From Methyloceanibacter sp. wino2 (lineage in GTDB: Bacteria > Pseudomonadota > Alphaproteobacteria > Rhizobiales > Methyloligellaceae), in contig NZ_CP028960.1 in the NCBI RefSeq assembly GCF_003071365.1, positions 1,178,001 to 1,242,000 on the forward strand: 64,000 nucleotides of DNA, given 5' to 3'. This document shows positions 9,360 to 19,273 of this stretch, piece by piece (within the stretch, counting starts at the first letter, position 1; every line of letters starts with the position of its first letter). The notes beneath the pieces were generated by a model that was not told the origin of the DNA, made no database searches, and saw only the letters and a list, made by a program, of their open reading frames with translations. Made by a program: the position numbers and the translations under genes.

Positions 9360-10538
9360 CTAGTTCTCCATTACGATCTTCGGTGCGGGCCGGGCATCGC
9401 TCGACGCGCGCTCAATCTCGGCCCAGGCCGTCCGGGCGATGTCCCGGTACGCCTTGGAAACTTCGCTGTCGGGATCGCTCGCGACCACTGGCTCTCCTCC
9501 ATCGGACGTTTCCCGCACCGCCATTGTCAGCGGGACCTCGCCCAGGAAGGGGACGCCAAGCTTTTCGGCTTCCTCTTTGGCGCCACCATGGCCGAAAATG
9601 TCGGACCGGCCGCCACAATGGGGGCAGATGAAGGTGGACATGTTCTCGACGATGCCGAGGACGGGCACGTTGACCTTCGTGAACATGTTGAGGCCCTTGC
9701 GCGCATCGATCAGCGCCAGGTCCTGCGGCGTGGACACGATAATGGCGCCGGCGAGCGGCACCTGCTGCGCCATGGTGAGCTGGGCGTCGCCCGTGCCGGG
9801 CGGCATGTCGACCACCAGGACATCGAGGTCACCCCAGGCAACGTCCTTGAGCATCTGGGAAATGGCCGAAATGACCATGGGGCCCCGCCAAATCATCGGC
9901 GTCTCTTCGTCGACCAGGAAGCCCATGGACATGACCTTGACGCCGTGGCGCCGCATCGGGTCGAGCTTGTTGCCGGCCAATTGCTGCGGCTGACCGCTGA
10001 GCCCCAACAGGCGCGGCATCGAGGGGCCATAAATGTCCGCATCGAGAATGCCGACCTTCATTCCCTGGTCCTTCAGCGCCAGCGCGATATTGACGGCTGT
10101 CGTGGATTTGCCGACACCGCCCTTGCCGGACGCGACGGCAATGATTTTGCTAATGCCGGGAATGCCGCCCCCACCTTGGCGTGTCGGCTGGGGCGCACCG
10201 GGCCCCTTCGCAGCTGTCGGGGCCGGCTCGGCTTGAGGCGCGCGGCGCGGAGTCGAGGCGGAGCTCGTATCCGTGCTCCCCGGCTCGCGATCGGCGGTCA
10301 ATGTCACCATGGCGCTCGTGACGCCCGGCAGCCCCTCGACAACGGTTGCGGCCGCCTGCCGCAGGCCTTCGAGTTCCGGCGCCCTGGCCGGGTCTACCGA
10401 GATCGCGAAGTAGACCTTGCCCTTGTTGATGACGACCTCGGACACAAGACCGAGAGAGACAATATTGTCAGACAGATCAGGACCTTTGACGCCTTTCAGC
10501 GCGGCCAGGATTTGGTCTTTTGTGAGTGTTTCCGTCAT
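9360..10538 (-). CDS. apbC: Mrp/ApbC-type Fe-S cluster carrier ATPase
   Basis: A 392-residue P-loop protein of the Mrp/NBP35 family, thought to carry 4Fe-4S clusters to apoproteins. The N-terminal MIP18/DUF59 domain covers about residues 1-80, followed by a Pro/Ala linker (about 85-125), then the deviant Walker A GKGGVGKST (138-146), the MPPGTGDAQ switch and the CPHC cluster-binding pair in the C-terminal third. The ATG at 10538 gives MTETLTK, the usual start of the DUF59 domain. Its leader contains a strong minus-strand terminator about 170 nt upstream, so either it has its own promoter after that terminator or expression is attenuated. Confidence 0.92.
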   Translation of the reverse strand: MTETLTKDQILAALKGVKGPDLSDNIVSLGLVSEVVINKGKVYFAISVDPARAPELEGLRQAAATVVEGLPGVTSAMVTLTADREPGSTDTSSASTPRRAPQAEPAPTAAKGPGAPQPTRQGGGGIPGISKIIAVASGKGGVGKSTTAVNIALALKDQGMKVGILDADIYGPSMPRLLGLSGQPQQLAGNKLDPMRRHGVKVMSMGFLVDEETPMIWRGPMVISAISQMLKDVAWGDLDVLVVDMPPGTGDAQLTMAQQVPLAGAIIVSTPQDLALIDARKGLNMFTKVNVPVLGIVENMSTFICPHCGGRSDIFGHGGAKEEAEKLGVPFLGEVPLTMAVRETSDGGEPVVASDPDSEVSKAYRDIARTAWAEIERASSDARPAPKIVMEN

Positions 10539-10705
10539 TTTCCGTGTTTTGGTGTCGTACCCTTCGCCGGAATGTAGTGAGGAAGGCACCGCAGTGCAAA
10601 ATTTCAAGCACCCTTCCGGTAAACGGGCGCGCCGGGAGACGCCCCGAGCCGACCGGCCGTCCGAGGCACCGGGCGCGTCGCCGCATGGTTTGCCAGTTTT
10701 GCTGT

Positions 10706-10737
10706 GAAAGAAAAAGCCCGGCGTTTCCGCCGGGCTT
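10706..10737 (-). terminator. Strong intrinsic terminator in the apbC leader
   Basis: On the minus strand a perfect 10-bp stem (AAGCCCGGCG / CGCCGGGCTT) with a 4-nt loop runs straight into TTTTTCTTTC. No annotated gene on this strand ends just before it: the next gene to the right is on the plus strand. It must end a short minus-strand transcript or act as an attenuator for apbC. Confidence 0.8.
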
Positions 10738-10986
10738 CCGGGCTTGGGGAGAGCCATCGGCCAAGCGGAGCTTGGGTTCGGGTAGGGTGCGCACACCGCC
10801 GGCCGGTATGGTGAACGTGCGGACCGGAGAAAGGTTCCGGGCAGGCACCTTTTCGGGCGAAAATCGCAAGTTCTTCCCCTCAAAAAGAAACACTCATCAA
10901 GGCTTCCTTAACCAGCCCGGCTGCATCCTCATTACCAAGGGTTGCGATAGGCAGCCCGCGCAGCAGCAAAACCGAGTGGGGGACAT
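10738..10986 (-). other. Unassigned segment before the terminator; candidate small RNA
   Basis: About 250 bp between the apbC-side terminator and the start of the plus-strand unknown gene, with no accepted gene. On the minus strand it could carry a small RNA or a short peptide ending at the terminator. One minus frame reads plausibly (…SPVRTFTIPAGGVRTLPE…) but runs through the terminator and has no good start codon. No clear promoter was found; the RNA idea rests on the terminator alone. Confidence 0.3.
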
Positions 10987-11628
10987 ATGCGCGTTGTGGC
11001 CGGACGGAACGGGGCGAACTGCCGGGGTCAACATTCCCAGCAAGACGAGCTGGAATGCCATGTGAACGCTCTCTCGCGGTTGGCCGAACGGGCCCTCAAC
11101 ATGGAAATCGACCCGCCGGTCTGTACCTTGGTCATCCGCTCGGCCAAATCGGCGCCGGCCCGGGCCCTCGTCCAGACCCAAGAGGCGCTGGCTGCGGCCG
11201 GAATTGCGGTCAAAGTCATCCTGACCAAGGTCGACCCCGAGCAAGACCTGCACGCCCTGTTTGCTGCGCTGTCGGCGCTCCTGCCCGAGGCCGATCTCGA
11301 CGATCATGTGCGCTGGGCACAGGATCCCCGGCTCATGGATGCCCATGAGCAGGCTGTTTACGGCCCGGAGCTCTGCTGGACCGGGGATGCGGTCCGCCGC
11401 GACGCCGACAAGCGCAACCGGCTCGTTCTATTCGATGACGCACCGGCGGCTCTCCTGCGCGGTGCTCACGCCTTCAAGGCGCTGTGGGCCGCCTCCAACC
11501 GGGTACCCGCGCATCTCCTGAACATCCACGCCGCCGCCGGGTCACTCGCCGCGGAAGCCTGCGCGAAAGATGCACCGCTTGCGGCCGTGGACCGGCCCGT
11601 CGAAGGCTGGCCCCTTCTGAGGCACTAG
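10987..11628 (+). CDS. Conserved hypothetical protein
   Basis: A protein of up to 213 residues that I do not recognise. The middle (CTLVIRSAKSAP … GIAVKVILTKVDP) has alternating strands and helices of a Rossmann-like alpha/beta fold; later come VRWAQDPRLMDAHEQAVYG and RLVLFDDAP. There is no signal peptide or membrane segment. The ATG at 10987 follows GGGGGA; a GTG at 11062 would remove a less protein-like leader and is a fair alternative. Codon use matches the neighbouring chromosomal genes, so it is probably a native lineage-specific gene. It precedes the Ivy-like gene by 72 bp on the same strand. Confidence 0.6.
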   Translation: MRVVAGRNGANCRGQHSQQDELECHVNALSRLAERALNMEIDPPVCTLVIRSAKSAPARALVQTQEALAAAGIAVKVILTKVDPEQDLHALFAALSALLPEADLDDHVRWAQDPRLMDAHEQAVYGPELCWTGDAVRRDADKRNRLVLFDDAPAALLRGAHAFKALWAASNRVPAHLLNIHAAAGSLAAEACAKDAPLAAVDRPVEGWPLLRH

Positions 11629-11644
11629 GACGCGCTGTTATAAT
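11615..11644 (+). promoter_or_regulatory. Possible sigma-70 promoter for the Ivy-like gene
   Basis: A consensus -10 box TATAAT at 11639-11644 with a weak -35 TTCTGA at 11615-11620, spacer 18 nt, ending 56 nt before the ATG of the Ivy-like gene. The -35 half is poor. Confidence 0.4.
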
Positions 11645-11700
11645 AACGTCATCCTTTGGTGCGAGCCGTTCGCCCTTCATAATGGATGACGGAGTTCCCG

Positions 11701-12117
11701 ATGCGCCTTTCCTTTCTGCTGGCCCTGTTGCTGTCGCTTAGTTCGCCTGCGCTCGCCCAAGAGGCGGCCGCACCGGCGGGGCCTGTCCTCGGAGACCTCC
11801 TCAAGAACCCCGCCTATTTCAACGCCTGGCAAGCCATTGCCGGCGGCAAGGAAGCGCCTGACTGGCTGCAGGAGTACACCCAGACCCTGGATGGGCCTCC
11901 GGTGCCCAGCATTCCCGTCGCCATCGACAATCAGACCTACTCGCTGGCTTTCACGTGCAAGCCGAATGAGTGCGAGCAGTTCCAGATCTTCGTCCTTTTC
12001 GCCCCGGACGGAAGCAAGGCATGGGCGCTCATGGGCTCGCCCCTGACCGGCGTGAACTGGCTCGGCGAGCCGGACGAACGCATTCGCGCCGCCATCACCG
12101 CGGCCCTGCAGAAATAG
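11701..12117 (+). CDS. Ivy-family periplasmic lysozyme inhibitor
   Basis: A 138-residue exported protein. It has a clear Sec signal peptide (MRLSFLLALLLSLSSPALA, cleavage before Q20). The mature part carries the Ivy signature: FTCKPNECE, equivalent to the CKPHDC loop that plugs the C-type lysozyme active site, followed by DGSKAWALM and WLGEPDERI. Ivy proteins protect periplasmic peptidoglycan from lysozyme and from the cell's own lytic transglycosylases. The loop His is replaced (CKPNEC), so potency against vertebrate lysozyme is uncertain. The start is ATG 11701 with GGAG upstream. It ends 11 bp before the alcohol dehydrogenase gene and may be co-transcribed. Confidence 0.78.
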   Translation: MRLSFLLALLLSLSSPALAQEAAAPAGPVLGDLLKNPAYFNAWQAIAGGKEAPDWLQEYTQTLDGPPVPSIPVAIDNQTYSLAFTCKPNECEQFQIFVLFAPDGSKAWALMGSPLTGVNWLGEPDERIRAAITAALQK

Positions 12118-12128
12118 GCCGACCCGCC

Positions 12129-13139
12129 ATGTCCGACACAATGGCAGCGATGCTTTTGGAACAGGCCGGCCAGCCGCTCCGTTCCGCGACGCTGCCGGTT
12201 CCCGCGCCGGGCCCTGGGCAAATTCTGCTGAAGGTCCTGGCCTGCGGGGTCTGCCGCACGGACCTGCACATCTATGATGGCGAACTCGACCATCCGAAGC
12301 TCCCCCTCGTACTTGGCCATGAGATCGTCGGCCGCGTGGAAGCGCTCGGGCCCGATACATCCGGCTTCGAGGTGGGCATGCGTGTCGGCGTTCCGTGGCT
12401 TGGTTATACGGACGGCACCTGCCGCTACTGCCGCGAGGGCCATGAGAACCTCTGCGACGAGCCGAAGTTTACGGGCTACCAGATCGACGGGGGCTATGCC
12501 GCCTACACGGTCGCCGACGAGCGCTACTGCTTCGCAATTCCCGACGGCTATTCCGATGCGGAGGCCGCGCCCCTGCTGTGCGCCGGGCTCATCGGCTACC
12601 GCTCTTTCAAAATGGCCGAGGACGCACTGCAGGGCGAAACGAAGCGGCTCGGCATCTACGGGTTCGGCGCGGCGGCCCATATCGTCGCTCAGGTGGCGCG
12701 GTATCAGGGATGCGCCGTATACGCCTTTACCTCACCCGGCGACACACAGGCTCAAGATTTCGCCCGCTCCCTCGGCGCCGTTTGGGCTGGCGGGTCCGAT
12801 GAACAAGCCCCTGATGAACTGGACGCGGCGCTCATCTTCGCCCCTGTCGGACCGCTCATACCTGCGGCTTTGAAGGCGGTTCGCAAGGGCGGCGTAGTTG
12901 TCTGCGGCGGTATCCATATGAGTGAAATTCCGGCCTTCTCCTACGACATCCTGTGGGAGGAACGCGAAATCCGCTCGGTCGCGAACCTGACGCGCGACGA
13001 TGCGCGCGAGTTTCTCGCGCTGGCGCCCGAAGTTCCGGTGCGAACGACGGTCGTGCCGATGAAGCTCTCGGAGGCGAACGAAGCGCTGACGCGCCTGCGC
13101 GAAGGGGCCCTGACGGGCGCCGCCGTCCTTATTCCCTAG
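12129..13139 (+). CDS. Zinc-dependent alcohol dehydrogenase
   Basis: A 336-residue medium-chain dehydrogenase/reductase that would interconvert alcohols and aldehydes with NAD(P). Catalytic zinc ligands are Cys42 (CGVCRTD), His64-Glu65 (GHE) and a later Cys. The structural-zinc lobe has Cys98, Cys101 and Cys109 (CRYCREGHENLC) with Asp95 where the first Cys usually sits, as in the DGTCRYC subgroup. The nucleotide fold begins at GIYGFGAAAH; the usual GxGxxG is GFGAAA. With the aldehyde dehydrogenase at 16.9 kb it could form a two-step alcohol-to-acid route; the substrate cannot be read from sequence. Confidence 0.88.
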   Translation: MSDTMAAMLLEQAGQPLRSATLPVPAPGPGQILLKVLACGVCRTDLHIYDGELDHPKLPLVLGHEIVGRVEALGPDTSGFEVGMRVGVPWLGYTDGTCRYCREGHENLCDEPKFTGYQIDGGYAAYTVADERYCFAIPDGYSDAEAAPLLCAGLIGYRSFKMAEDALQGETKRLGIYGFGAAAHIVAQVARYQGCAVYAFTSPGDTQAQDFARSLGAVWAGGSDEQAPDELDAALIFAPVGPLIPAALKAVRKGGVVVCGGIHMSEIPAFSYDILWEEREIRSVANLTRDDAREFLALAPEVPVRTTVVPMKLSEANEALTRLREGALTGAAVLIP

Positions 13140-13242
13140 TCAGGAATTGCGTCCGGTTGGCTCTTACGACTTTATGAGAATTGCGGCACACTACCGTTCG
13201 GGGGTTTCGTAAAGGGACCCATCAACCAGACGGCCGCAGACG

Positions 13243-13917
13243 ATGACAAAGATCCTGATCGTTGACGATCATCCTATGTTTCGCGAGGCCTTGCGCAGCG
13301 CCGTGAAGTTTTCGCGCGACGATGCCGAAATTCTCGAAGCCGGCAGCATCGAGGCCGCGCATGAGGTCATTCGGGACGAACCCGGTATCGAGATCGTGCT
13401 GCTGGACCTTTCCCTACCCGGAACGACCGGCTTCGACGGCCTCATGCTTCTGCGTTCGGCATTTCCAAGAACGCCGATCATGATCGTGTCCGGCCTCGAC
13501 GACCCGAAAATCGTCCAGGAAGCCATCCGGCTCGGTGCCGCGGGCTTCGTGCCGAAATCCGTCGACAAGGCCACGCTGGCCCAAGGCCTGTCGGAGGTCC
13601 TGAGCGGCTCGGTCTTCGTGCCGCCGGAACTGGCGCAGAACGCACAAGGGCCACGGGCTGCATCGCGCGCCAGCGATATCGCGGATCTGGTGGCCAACCT
13701 CACGCCCGCGCAGATGCGCGTTCTTCAGCTCATTCGCCATGGCCAACTGAACAAGCAGATCGCCTACGAGCTCGGGGTGAGCGAGACGACCGTCAAGGCC
13801 CATGTCTCGGAGATCCTGCGTAAGCTGAACGTGGTGAGCCGCACCCAGGCCGTAATCAAGACGTCGCAACTCGACTTCGACGCGATCGCGGGAGACGAAG
13901 GCGCGCCCAGCAGCTAG
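13243..13917 (+). CDS. NarL/LuxR-type response regulator
   Basis: A 224-residue regulator. The receiver domain has the acidic pair DD (8-9) and phospho-acceptor Asp55 (LLDLSLPG), with the switch Ser in IVSGLDD and the Lys in PKSV. The C-terminal LuxR helix-turn-helix is at about 150-215 (LTPAQMRVL, NKQIAYELGVSETTVKAH). It lies tail-to-tail with the hybrid kinase gene and is very probably its target. Regulators of this type (ErbR/AgmR in Pseudomonas) control ethanol oxidation genes, which fits the aldehyde dehydrogenase nearby; that is inference. Confidence 0.88.
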   Translation: MTKILIVDDHPMFREALRSAVKFSRDDAEILEAGSIEAAHEVIRDEPGIEIVLLDLSLPGTTGFDGLMLLRSAFPRTPIMIVSGLDDPKIVQEAIRLGAAGFVPKSVDKATLAQGLSEVLSGSVFVPPELAQNAQGPRAASRASDIADLVANLTPAQMRVLQLIRHGQLNKQIAYELGVSETTVKAHVSEILRKLNVVSRTQAVIKTSQLDFDAIAGDEGAPSS

Positions 13918-15302
13918 GCTTTCGGCGCGGCGTACGTCCCCAACAAATGGGTCATCAGGGCGCGTAGCTCCGCCGGACGCGTGGGCTTACGGAGGAGTTC
14001 GCATTTGGCTGCCGACACATCGGCGGCGACCTCGGGGCTCCAGTCGCCGGTCACCACGACGGCCGGAAAATCCGCGCCGAACCGGTCGCGCAAGGCCTTC
14101 ACGGCATCGACGCCGGTCCGCCCCTCGTCGAGATGATAGTCGACTAGCGCGATATCCGGTGCGCGCCCGAGGTCGGCCAGCGCCTGTTCGACCTCATCGA
14201 GACGGGACCCGGCCAATGTGGTGCAGGACCAATTGGTCAGCAGGCGGACCGTCGCGTCGAGAACATCCCGGTCGTTCTCGATGACAACAACGGCTGCGCC
14301 GCGCGTGACCTCCGGGCTGGTACGCTCCGCCGGCTGACGGACCTCATGTGACGTCGCGCCGTCGGCACAGTCGAGCGTGAGCCGGAAGGTTGAGCCCCTC
14401 TCCGGCCTCGACCGAACCTCGAGGGTGTGCCCCAACGCCTGGACCGTGCGCTGCACGATCGAAAGACCGAGTCCGAGGCCTGCGTGGTCGCTCTTGGCGG
14501 CTGCAGCGCCTCGATAGAACTCCTCGAACATCGTCTCGAGTTCGACCTCCGAGATCCCGCAGCCGGTGTCGACCACGTCGATCAGGCACTTCTCGCCGCG
14601 CTTGCGCGCACCGATGAGAACGCCACCCTTCGACGTATAGCGCACCGCATTGGAGACGAGGTTCTGCAGCACGCGTTGCAGAAGCAACGGATCACTTTGG
14701 ACGAAGAGACCCGAACGGCGGACCTTGAGCTTCAGCCCTTTGGCTTCTGCTTGCGGCAAGAAGCTGGCCTCGAGCACGTCGAGCACCTCGTCGAGGGGGA
14801 AGGACTGGATCTCCGGGGTGACGACGCCGGCATCGAGCTTCGAAATATCGAGCAGCGTCTTGATCAAGTCCTCGATCGTTTGCAGGGATTGATCGACACG
14901 CCCGGCCAAGTGCCGCGCGTCGTCGCTCTCCTGCAGGTCGGAAAGGACCGAGATGGTCAGACGCGCTGCGTTCAGCGGCTGCAGAAGGTCGTGGCTGGCC
15001 GCCGCCAGAAAGCGCGTCTTACTGAGATTGGCGCGTTCGGCCTCGTCCTTCGCCTCGACAAGCGCTTCGTTCGAACATTCGAGACGGCGTAGGACAGCGG
15101 TCAGCTCTTCCGTTCGGGAGCGAACCTTCGCATCGAGGCCGATCGCGGTTTGGAACAGAGAAAAGGCGTTGCCCTGCTGATCCATCGACCGCTCGACGCG
15201 GTCCATCAGGACGGCATTGATCTTGGCGAGCTTCTCGACGCGCCGCTCCAGCCCCTCATCTTCGGAACCGCTCATGGACTCGTCATGCTCATCCCGACGC
15301 AT
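13914..15302 (-). CDS. Hybrid histidine kinase (NahK/ErcS'-like)
   Basis: A 462-residue soluble kinase with no membrane segment. An N-terminal coiled coil covers about residues 15-95; HisKA has His104 in AAASHDLLQPLNAAR, the characteristic H-box of the NahK/ErcS' group; HATPase_c has DTGCGIS and GLGLGLSIV; a C-terminal receiver has Asp388 (LVDYHLDEG). Its ATG overlaps the FIST gene stop (TGATG), so the two are translationally coupled. In Pseudomonas the FIST protein NosP is encoded with NahK and controls its activity in response to nitric oxide. Its stop codon shares the tetranucleotide CTAG with the stop of the convergent response regulator gene. Confidence 0.88.
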   Translation of the reverse strand: MRRDEHDESMSGSEDEGLERRVEKLAKINAVLMDRVERSMDQQGNAFSLFQTAIGLDAKVRSRTEELTAVLRRLECSNEALVEAKDEAERANLSKTRFLAAASHDLLQPLNAARLTISVLSDLQESDDARHLAGRVDQSLQTIEDLIKTLLDISKLDAGVVTPEIQSFPLDEVLDVLEASFLPQAEAKGLKLKVRRSGLFVQSDPLLLQRVLQNLVSNAVRYTSKGGVLIGARKRGEKCLIDVVDTGCGISEVELETMFEEFYRGAAAAKSDHAGLGLGLSIVQRTVQALGHTLEVRSRPERGSTFRLTLDCADGATSHEVRQPAERTSPEVTRGAAVVVIENDRDVLDATVRLLTNWSCTTLAGSRLDEVEQALADLGRAPDIALVDYHLDEGRTGVDAVKALRDRFGADFPAVVVTGDWSPEVAADVSAAKCELLRKPTRPAELRALMTHLLGTYAAPKA

Positions 15303-16465
15303 CAGTTGGCTCCCTGCCGTCCGATCGCGACGCCGGTGAAGGTCTGGTTGAGATGCATGGCGTTGTATTGCTCGCCATAGGTATGGAACCCGACGACATG
15401 GTAGCGGCGGTAGAGGTCGCTGACCTTGTGCTTCATCTGCCGGTTCTCGGCATCGAGCCGCCGCAGCACGCATTCGAATCCCAAGACGAAATCGACGCCC
15501 CCGACATCCGCGTCCAGACGTTCCAACTCGGCCTCCATCGACTTCACCATGTCTCTCGGCTCGGCCACGGTGAGCACCACTCCGTCGTCGATGGCGCAAA
15601 AGAAGGACAACGACCCGTCGTCGTTCACCCGCTGAATGGACCGGCAATAATAGTCGCCGCCGATGCGCACGACCACGGGATGGGCCGCGAAGCTCATGGG
15701 CGCCAAGGAGGACGGCTCGAGCCCCACCGAGCTTGCATATTCCAAGGCCGCAGGCTCGGCATTGAGTTCGTAGACGGTTCGGGTCGATGTGTCGGAGGCC
15801 GTGACGACGAGCTTGGTGTCGGTCGGCTCGAAATGATCGCAACAGAAACTGCGCACGGGGTGCTCGGTCTCGACGAGAAGCAACAGCGCCGCGCCTCGAT
15901 GGACCCGCCCGTCATGCAGCAGGCTCGTGCCGGAGAGCGTCAACCCGTCGCCCGCCGAGCCGCCCACCAGCGGCACGTCGCCGAGCGCCCAAGCGATTGC
16001 GGACACGATGGCCTCTTCGCATCGGGACAGACCGTCGATCAGCGAGATAGCAAAAAGGTTGGGGTGGCGCTCGCCATTGTCCTTGTCGAGCCGCGCGCGC
16101 AGGGCCTGCACGACCTCAGAGGCGCGGTCCACACTCAGGGAGCGCACCTCGGGAATGACGCAACTGACGAAGCGAAAGCCCGACTTCGGAAAAGCCACCA
16201 CGAGGACACTGCGCTCGCTGAATCCGTCCGACGTGATCTCTCCGGACGTGCTGCAGCCTGCAACCGGGACGCCGGAGAAAGCCTCGGACAGGGCCGCGAT
16301 GAGCCCCTCCGCCTCGTAGGGCTGGGAGAAAAAGACCAGAAGCTGCCCGATATCGGACGGATCCACGACCCCGGCGATCTCGGCAACCGCCGTTTCCGGG
16401 GTGTCGGCACAGGTCCAGGCCGTCTGGACGCCACAAGCCCGACGTTCTGCATGCGCTCTGGGCAC
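15302..16465 (-). CDS. FIST-domain sensory protein (NosP-like)
   Basis: A 387-residue soluble protein with FIST_N (about 25-220; LLVFFSQPYEAE, VAGCSTSGEIT, VGGSAGDG) and FIST_C (about 225-365) domains. FIST proteins bind small ligands; NosP binds haem and senses nitric oxide, passing the signal to the kinase encoded next to it. The same order, FIST gene then hybrid kinase, is seen here. The start is taken as GTG 16465 with GGAGG about 10 nt upstream; the frame stays open to 16585 but the extra residues (RRRWRKR) look non-coding. The haem ligand cannot be assigned from sequence, so ligand identity is inferred from synteny. Confidence 0.82.
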   Translation of the reverse strand: MPRAHAERRACGVQTAWTCADTPETAVAEIAGVVDPSDIGQLLVFFSQPYEAEGLIAALSEAFSGVPVAGCSTSGEITSDGFSERSVLVVAFPKSGFRFVSCVIPEVRSLSVDRASEVVQALRARLDKDNGERHPNLFAISLIDGLSRCEEAIVSAIAWALGDVPLVGGSAGDGLTLSGTSLLHDGRVHRGAALLLLVETEHPVRSFCCDHFEPTDTKLVVTASDTSTRTVYELNAEPAALEYASSVGLEPSSLAPMSFAAHPVVVRIGGDYYCRSIQRVNDDGSLSFFCAIDDGVVLTVAEPRDMVKSMEAELERLDADVGGVDFVLGFECVLRRLDAENRQMKHKVSDLYRRYHVVGFHTYGEQYNAMHLNQTFTGVAIGRQGAN

Positions 16466-16868
16466 AGCACGCTTCCTCCATCGCCGCCGGCACGCCCGGT
16501 TCGATTCATCCTGGTTGGCACCAGCGACTTCCGGGTCTGTTACCGCGCCAAACAGCGCTATTGGACCAAAGTACAATACCCGCAAGGAGAAGCAATCAAT
16601 GGAGTGTCATATTCCGGCGGCATTGCGAATGCGTAGATCCGCATCCGGAAAGACAGGAGCATGGATGGCGTAAGGGTGGATGGGCAGCTCGGCCCCCTCA
16701 CCCGAGACCGCTTTGCTCCAAAAGTAGAATTCTACCTTTGAAGAAAGTCGAATAGGCTATCCGGCAACCTATCGAGCGTAACGGGCCGTGCCCGGGAATC
16801 GGTGATGAATTGGCCGCTCGAAGTTGGGTAACAATTGGCGAAATCGCCGAATATCTAGGGAGAAAACA
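16466..16868. promoter_or_regulatory. Divergent control region FIST/aldehyde dehydrogenase, with palindrome
   Basis: A gene-free spacer of 403 bp between the divergent FIST and aldehyde dehydrogenase genes. It holds a perfect 12-bp palindrome GTAGAATTCTAC at 16724-16735, extended by imperfect A/T flanks, about 134 bp upstream of the aldehyde dehydrogenase ATG: a candidate operator for the adjacent LuxR-type regulator. AGGGAGAAAA just before 16869 is the ribosome binding site. I saw no convincing -35/-10 or sigma-54 pair. Confidence 0.45.
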
Positions 16869-18389
<1,521 letters not shown>

Positions 18390-18424
18390 GCCGGAAGGGT
18401 CTGGTCAAGACGATCGTCATTGGC

Positions 18425-18450
18425 GGCCCGGCGAGCATCCTCGCCGGGCC
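18425..18450 (+). terminator. Attenuator-like hairpin between aldehyde dehydrogenase and DUF779 genes
   Basis: A perfect 11-bp stem (GGCCCGGCGAG / CTCGCCGGGCC) with loop CATC, followed by GTTCTACTTT rather than a clean T run. It sits 35 nt after the dehydrogenase stop and 23 nt before the next ATG, so it may set the ratio of downstream gene expression rather than end the transcript. Confidence 0.55.
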
Positions 18451-18473
18451 GTTCTACTTTGAAGGGCGACGTG

Positions 18474-18884
18474 ATGGTTGAGCGCGTTTTGGCGACGGAT
18501 GCGGCTCTCGAACTCATCGACAGGCTCCGACATAAGTACGGACCGCTGATGTTTCATCAGTCCGGCGGATGCAGCTACGGATCCGCCCCGATGTGTCACC
18601 TGGACCGCGAGTTCACGCTCGGCCGGAATGATATTCGCCTCGGTGAGATCGGGGGCTGCCCTGTTTACATGGACGCCGATCAGTTCGAAAATTATCGGCA
18701 TGTTCAGCTTACCGTCGACGTTGCCGCGGGCCATGGCTCCGCTTTCTCGATGGAAACGCCCGAGGGGCGCCGCTTTCTCATGCGGAGCCGGAACCTCACC
18801 AGCGACGAAGAGGCCGCATTGAAGATTGCGGAGCAGTCGGATGGCGCCAGAACGCGACACGAAGGAGAGCGGATCAATGGTTGA
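18474..18884 (+). CDS. DUF779 protein, first copy
   Basis: A 136-residue DUF779 protein (MVERVLATDAALELID; FHQSGGCSYGSAPMC; GEIGGCPVYM). DUF779 genes commonly neighbour acetaldehyde dehydrogenase genes; the biochemical role is unclear. The conserved Cys pattern (GGC, PMC, GGC) suggests a metal or redox site. It follows the aldehyde dehydrogenase by 84 bp and overlaps the next copy by 8 bp. The C-terminus is longer than that of the second copy, ending in a charged tail. Confidence 0.85.
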   Translation: MVERVLATDAALELIDRLRHKYGPLMFHQSGGCSYGSAPMCHLDREFTLGRNDIRLGEIGGCPVYMDADQFENYRHVQLTVDVAAGHGSAFSMETPEGRRFLMRSRNLTSDEEAALKIAEQSDGARTRHEGERING

Positions 18885-19251
18885 ACGGGTTTTAGCAACG
18901 GATGCGGCTCTCGAGCTGATCGACAAGCTGAGAGACATGCATGGGCCTTTGATGTTTCATCAGTCCGGCGGGTGCTGCGACGGATCCGCGCCCATGTGCT
19001 ACCCCGCAGGTGAATTCCGGACTGGTGCAAGCGACGTGCAACTCGGAGAGATTGGCGGCTGTCCCTTCTACATGAGCTCCGATCAGTTCGAGTATTGGAA
19101 GCACACGCAGCTCACGATCGACGTGGTCAAGGGACGGGGTGCAGGGTTCTCTCTCGAAGCGCCGGAAGGCGTCCGGTTCCTGACGCGAGGCCGCGTCTTC
19201 ACGGACGAAGAAGCCGATGCGCTCGCGGCGGAAGCGGAAGCCGCCTCCTAG
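18877..19251 (+). CDS. DUF779 protein, second copy
   Basis: A 124-residue paralogue of the preceding gene: the first 16 residues are identical, and FHQSGGC, SAPMC and LGEIGGCP recur. This copy has an extra Cys (GGCCDGS, where copy one has GGCSYGS). The ATG at 18877 lies inside the end of copy one with AAGGAG upstream, so translation is coupled. It points to a local tandem duplication followed by divergence. It is convergent with the antiporter gene 22 bp away. Confidence 0.85.
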   Translation: MVERVLATDAALELIDKLRDMHGPLMFHQSGGCCDGSAPMCYPAGEFRTGASDVQLGEIGGCPFYMSSDQFEYWKHTQLTIDVVKGRGAGFSLEAPEGVRFLTRGRVFTDEEADALAAEAEAAS

Positions 19252-19273
19252 AACGAAGAGCCTCGAAGCGCCC

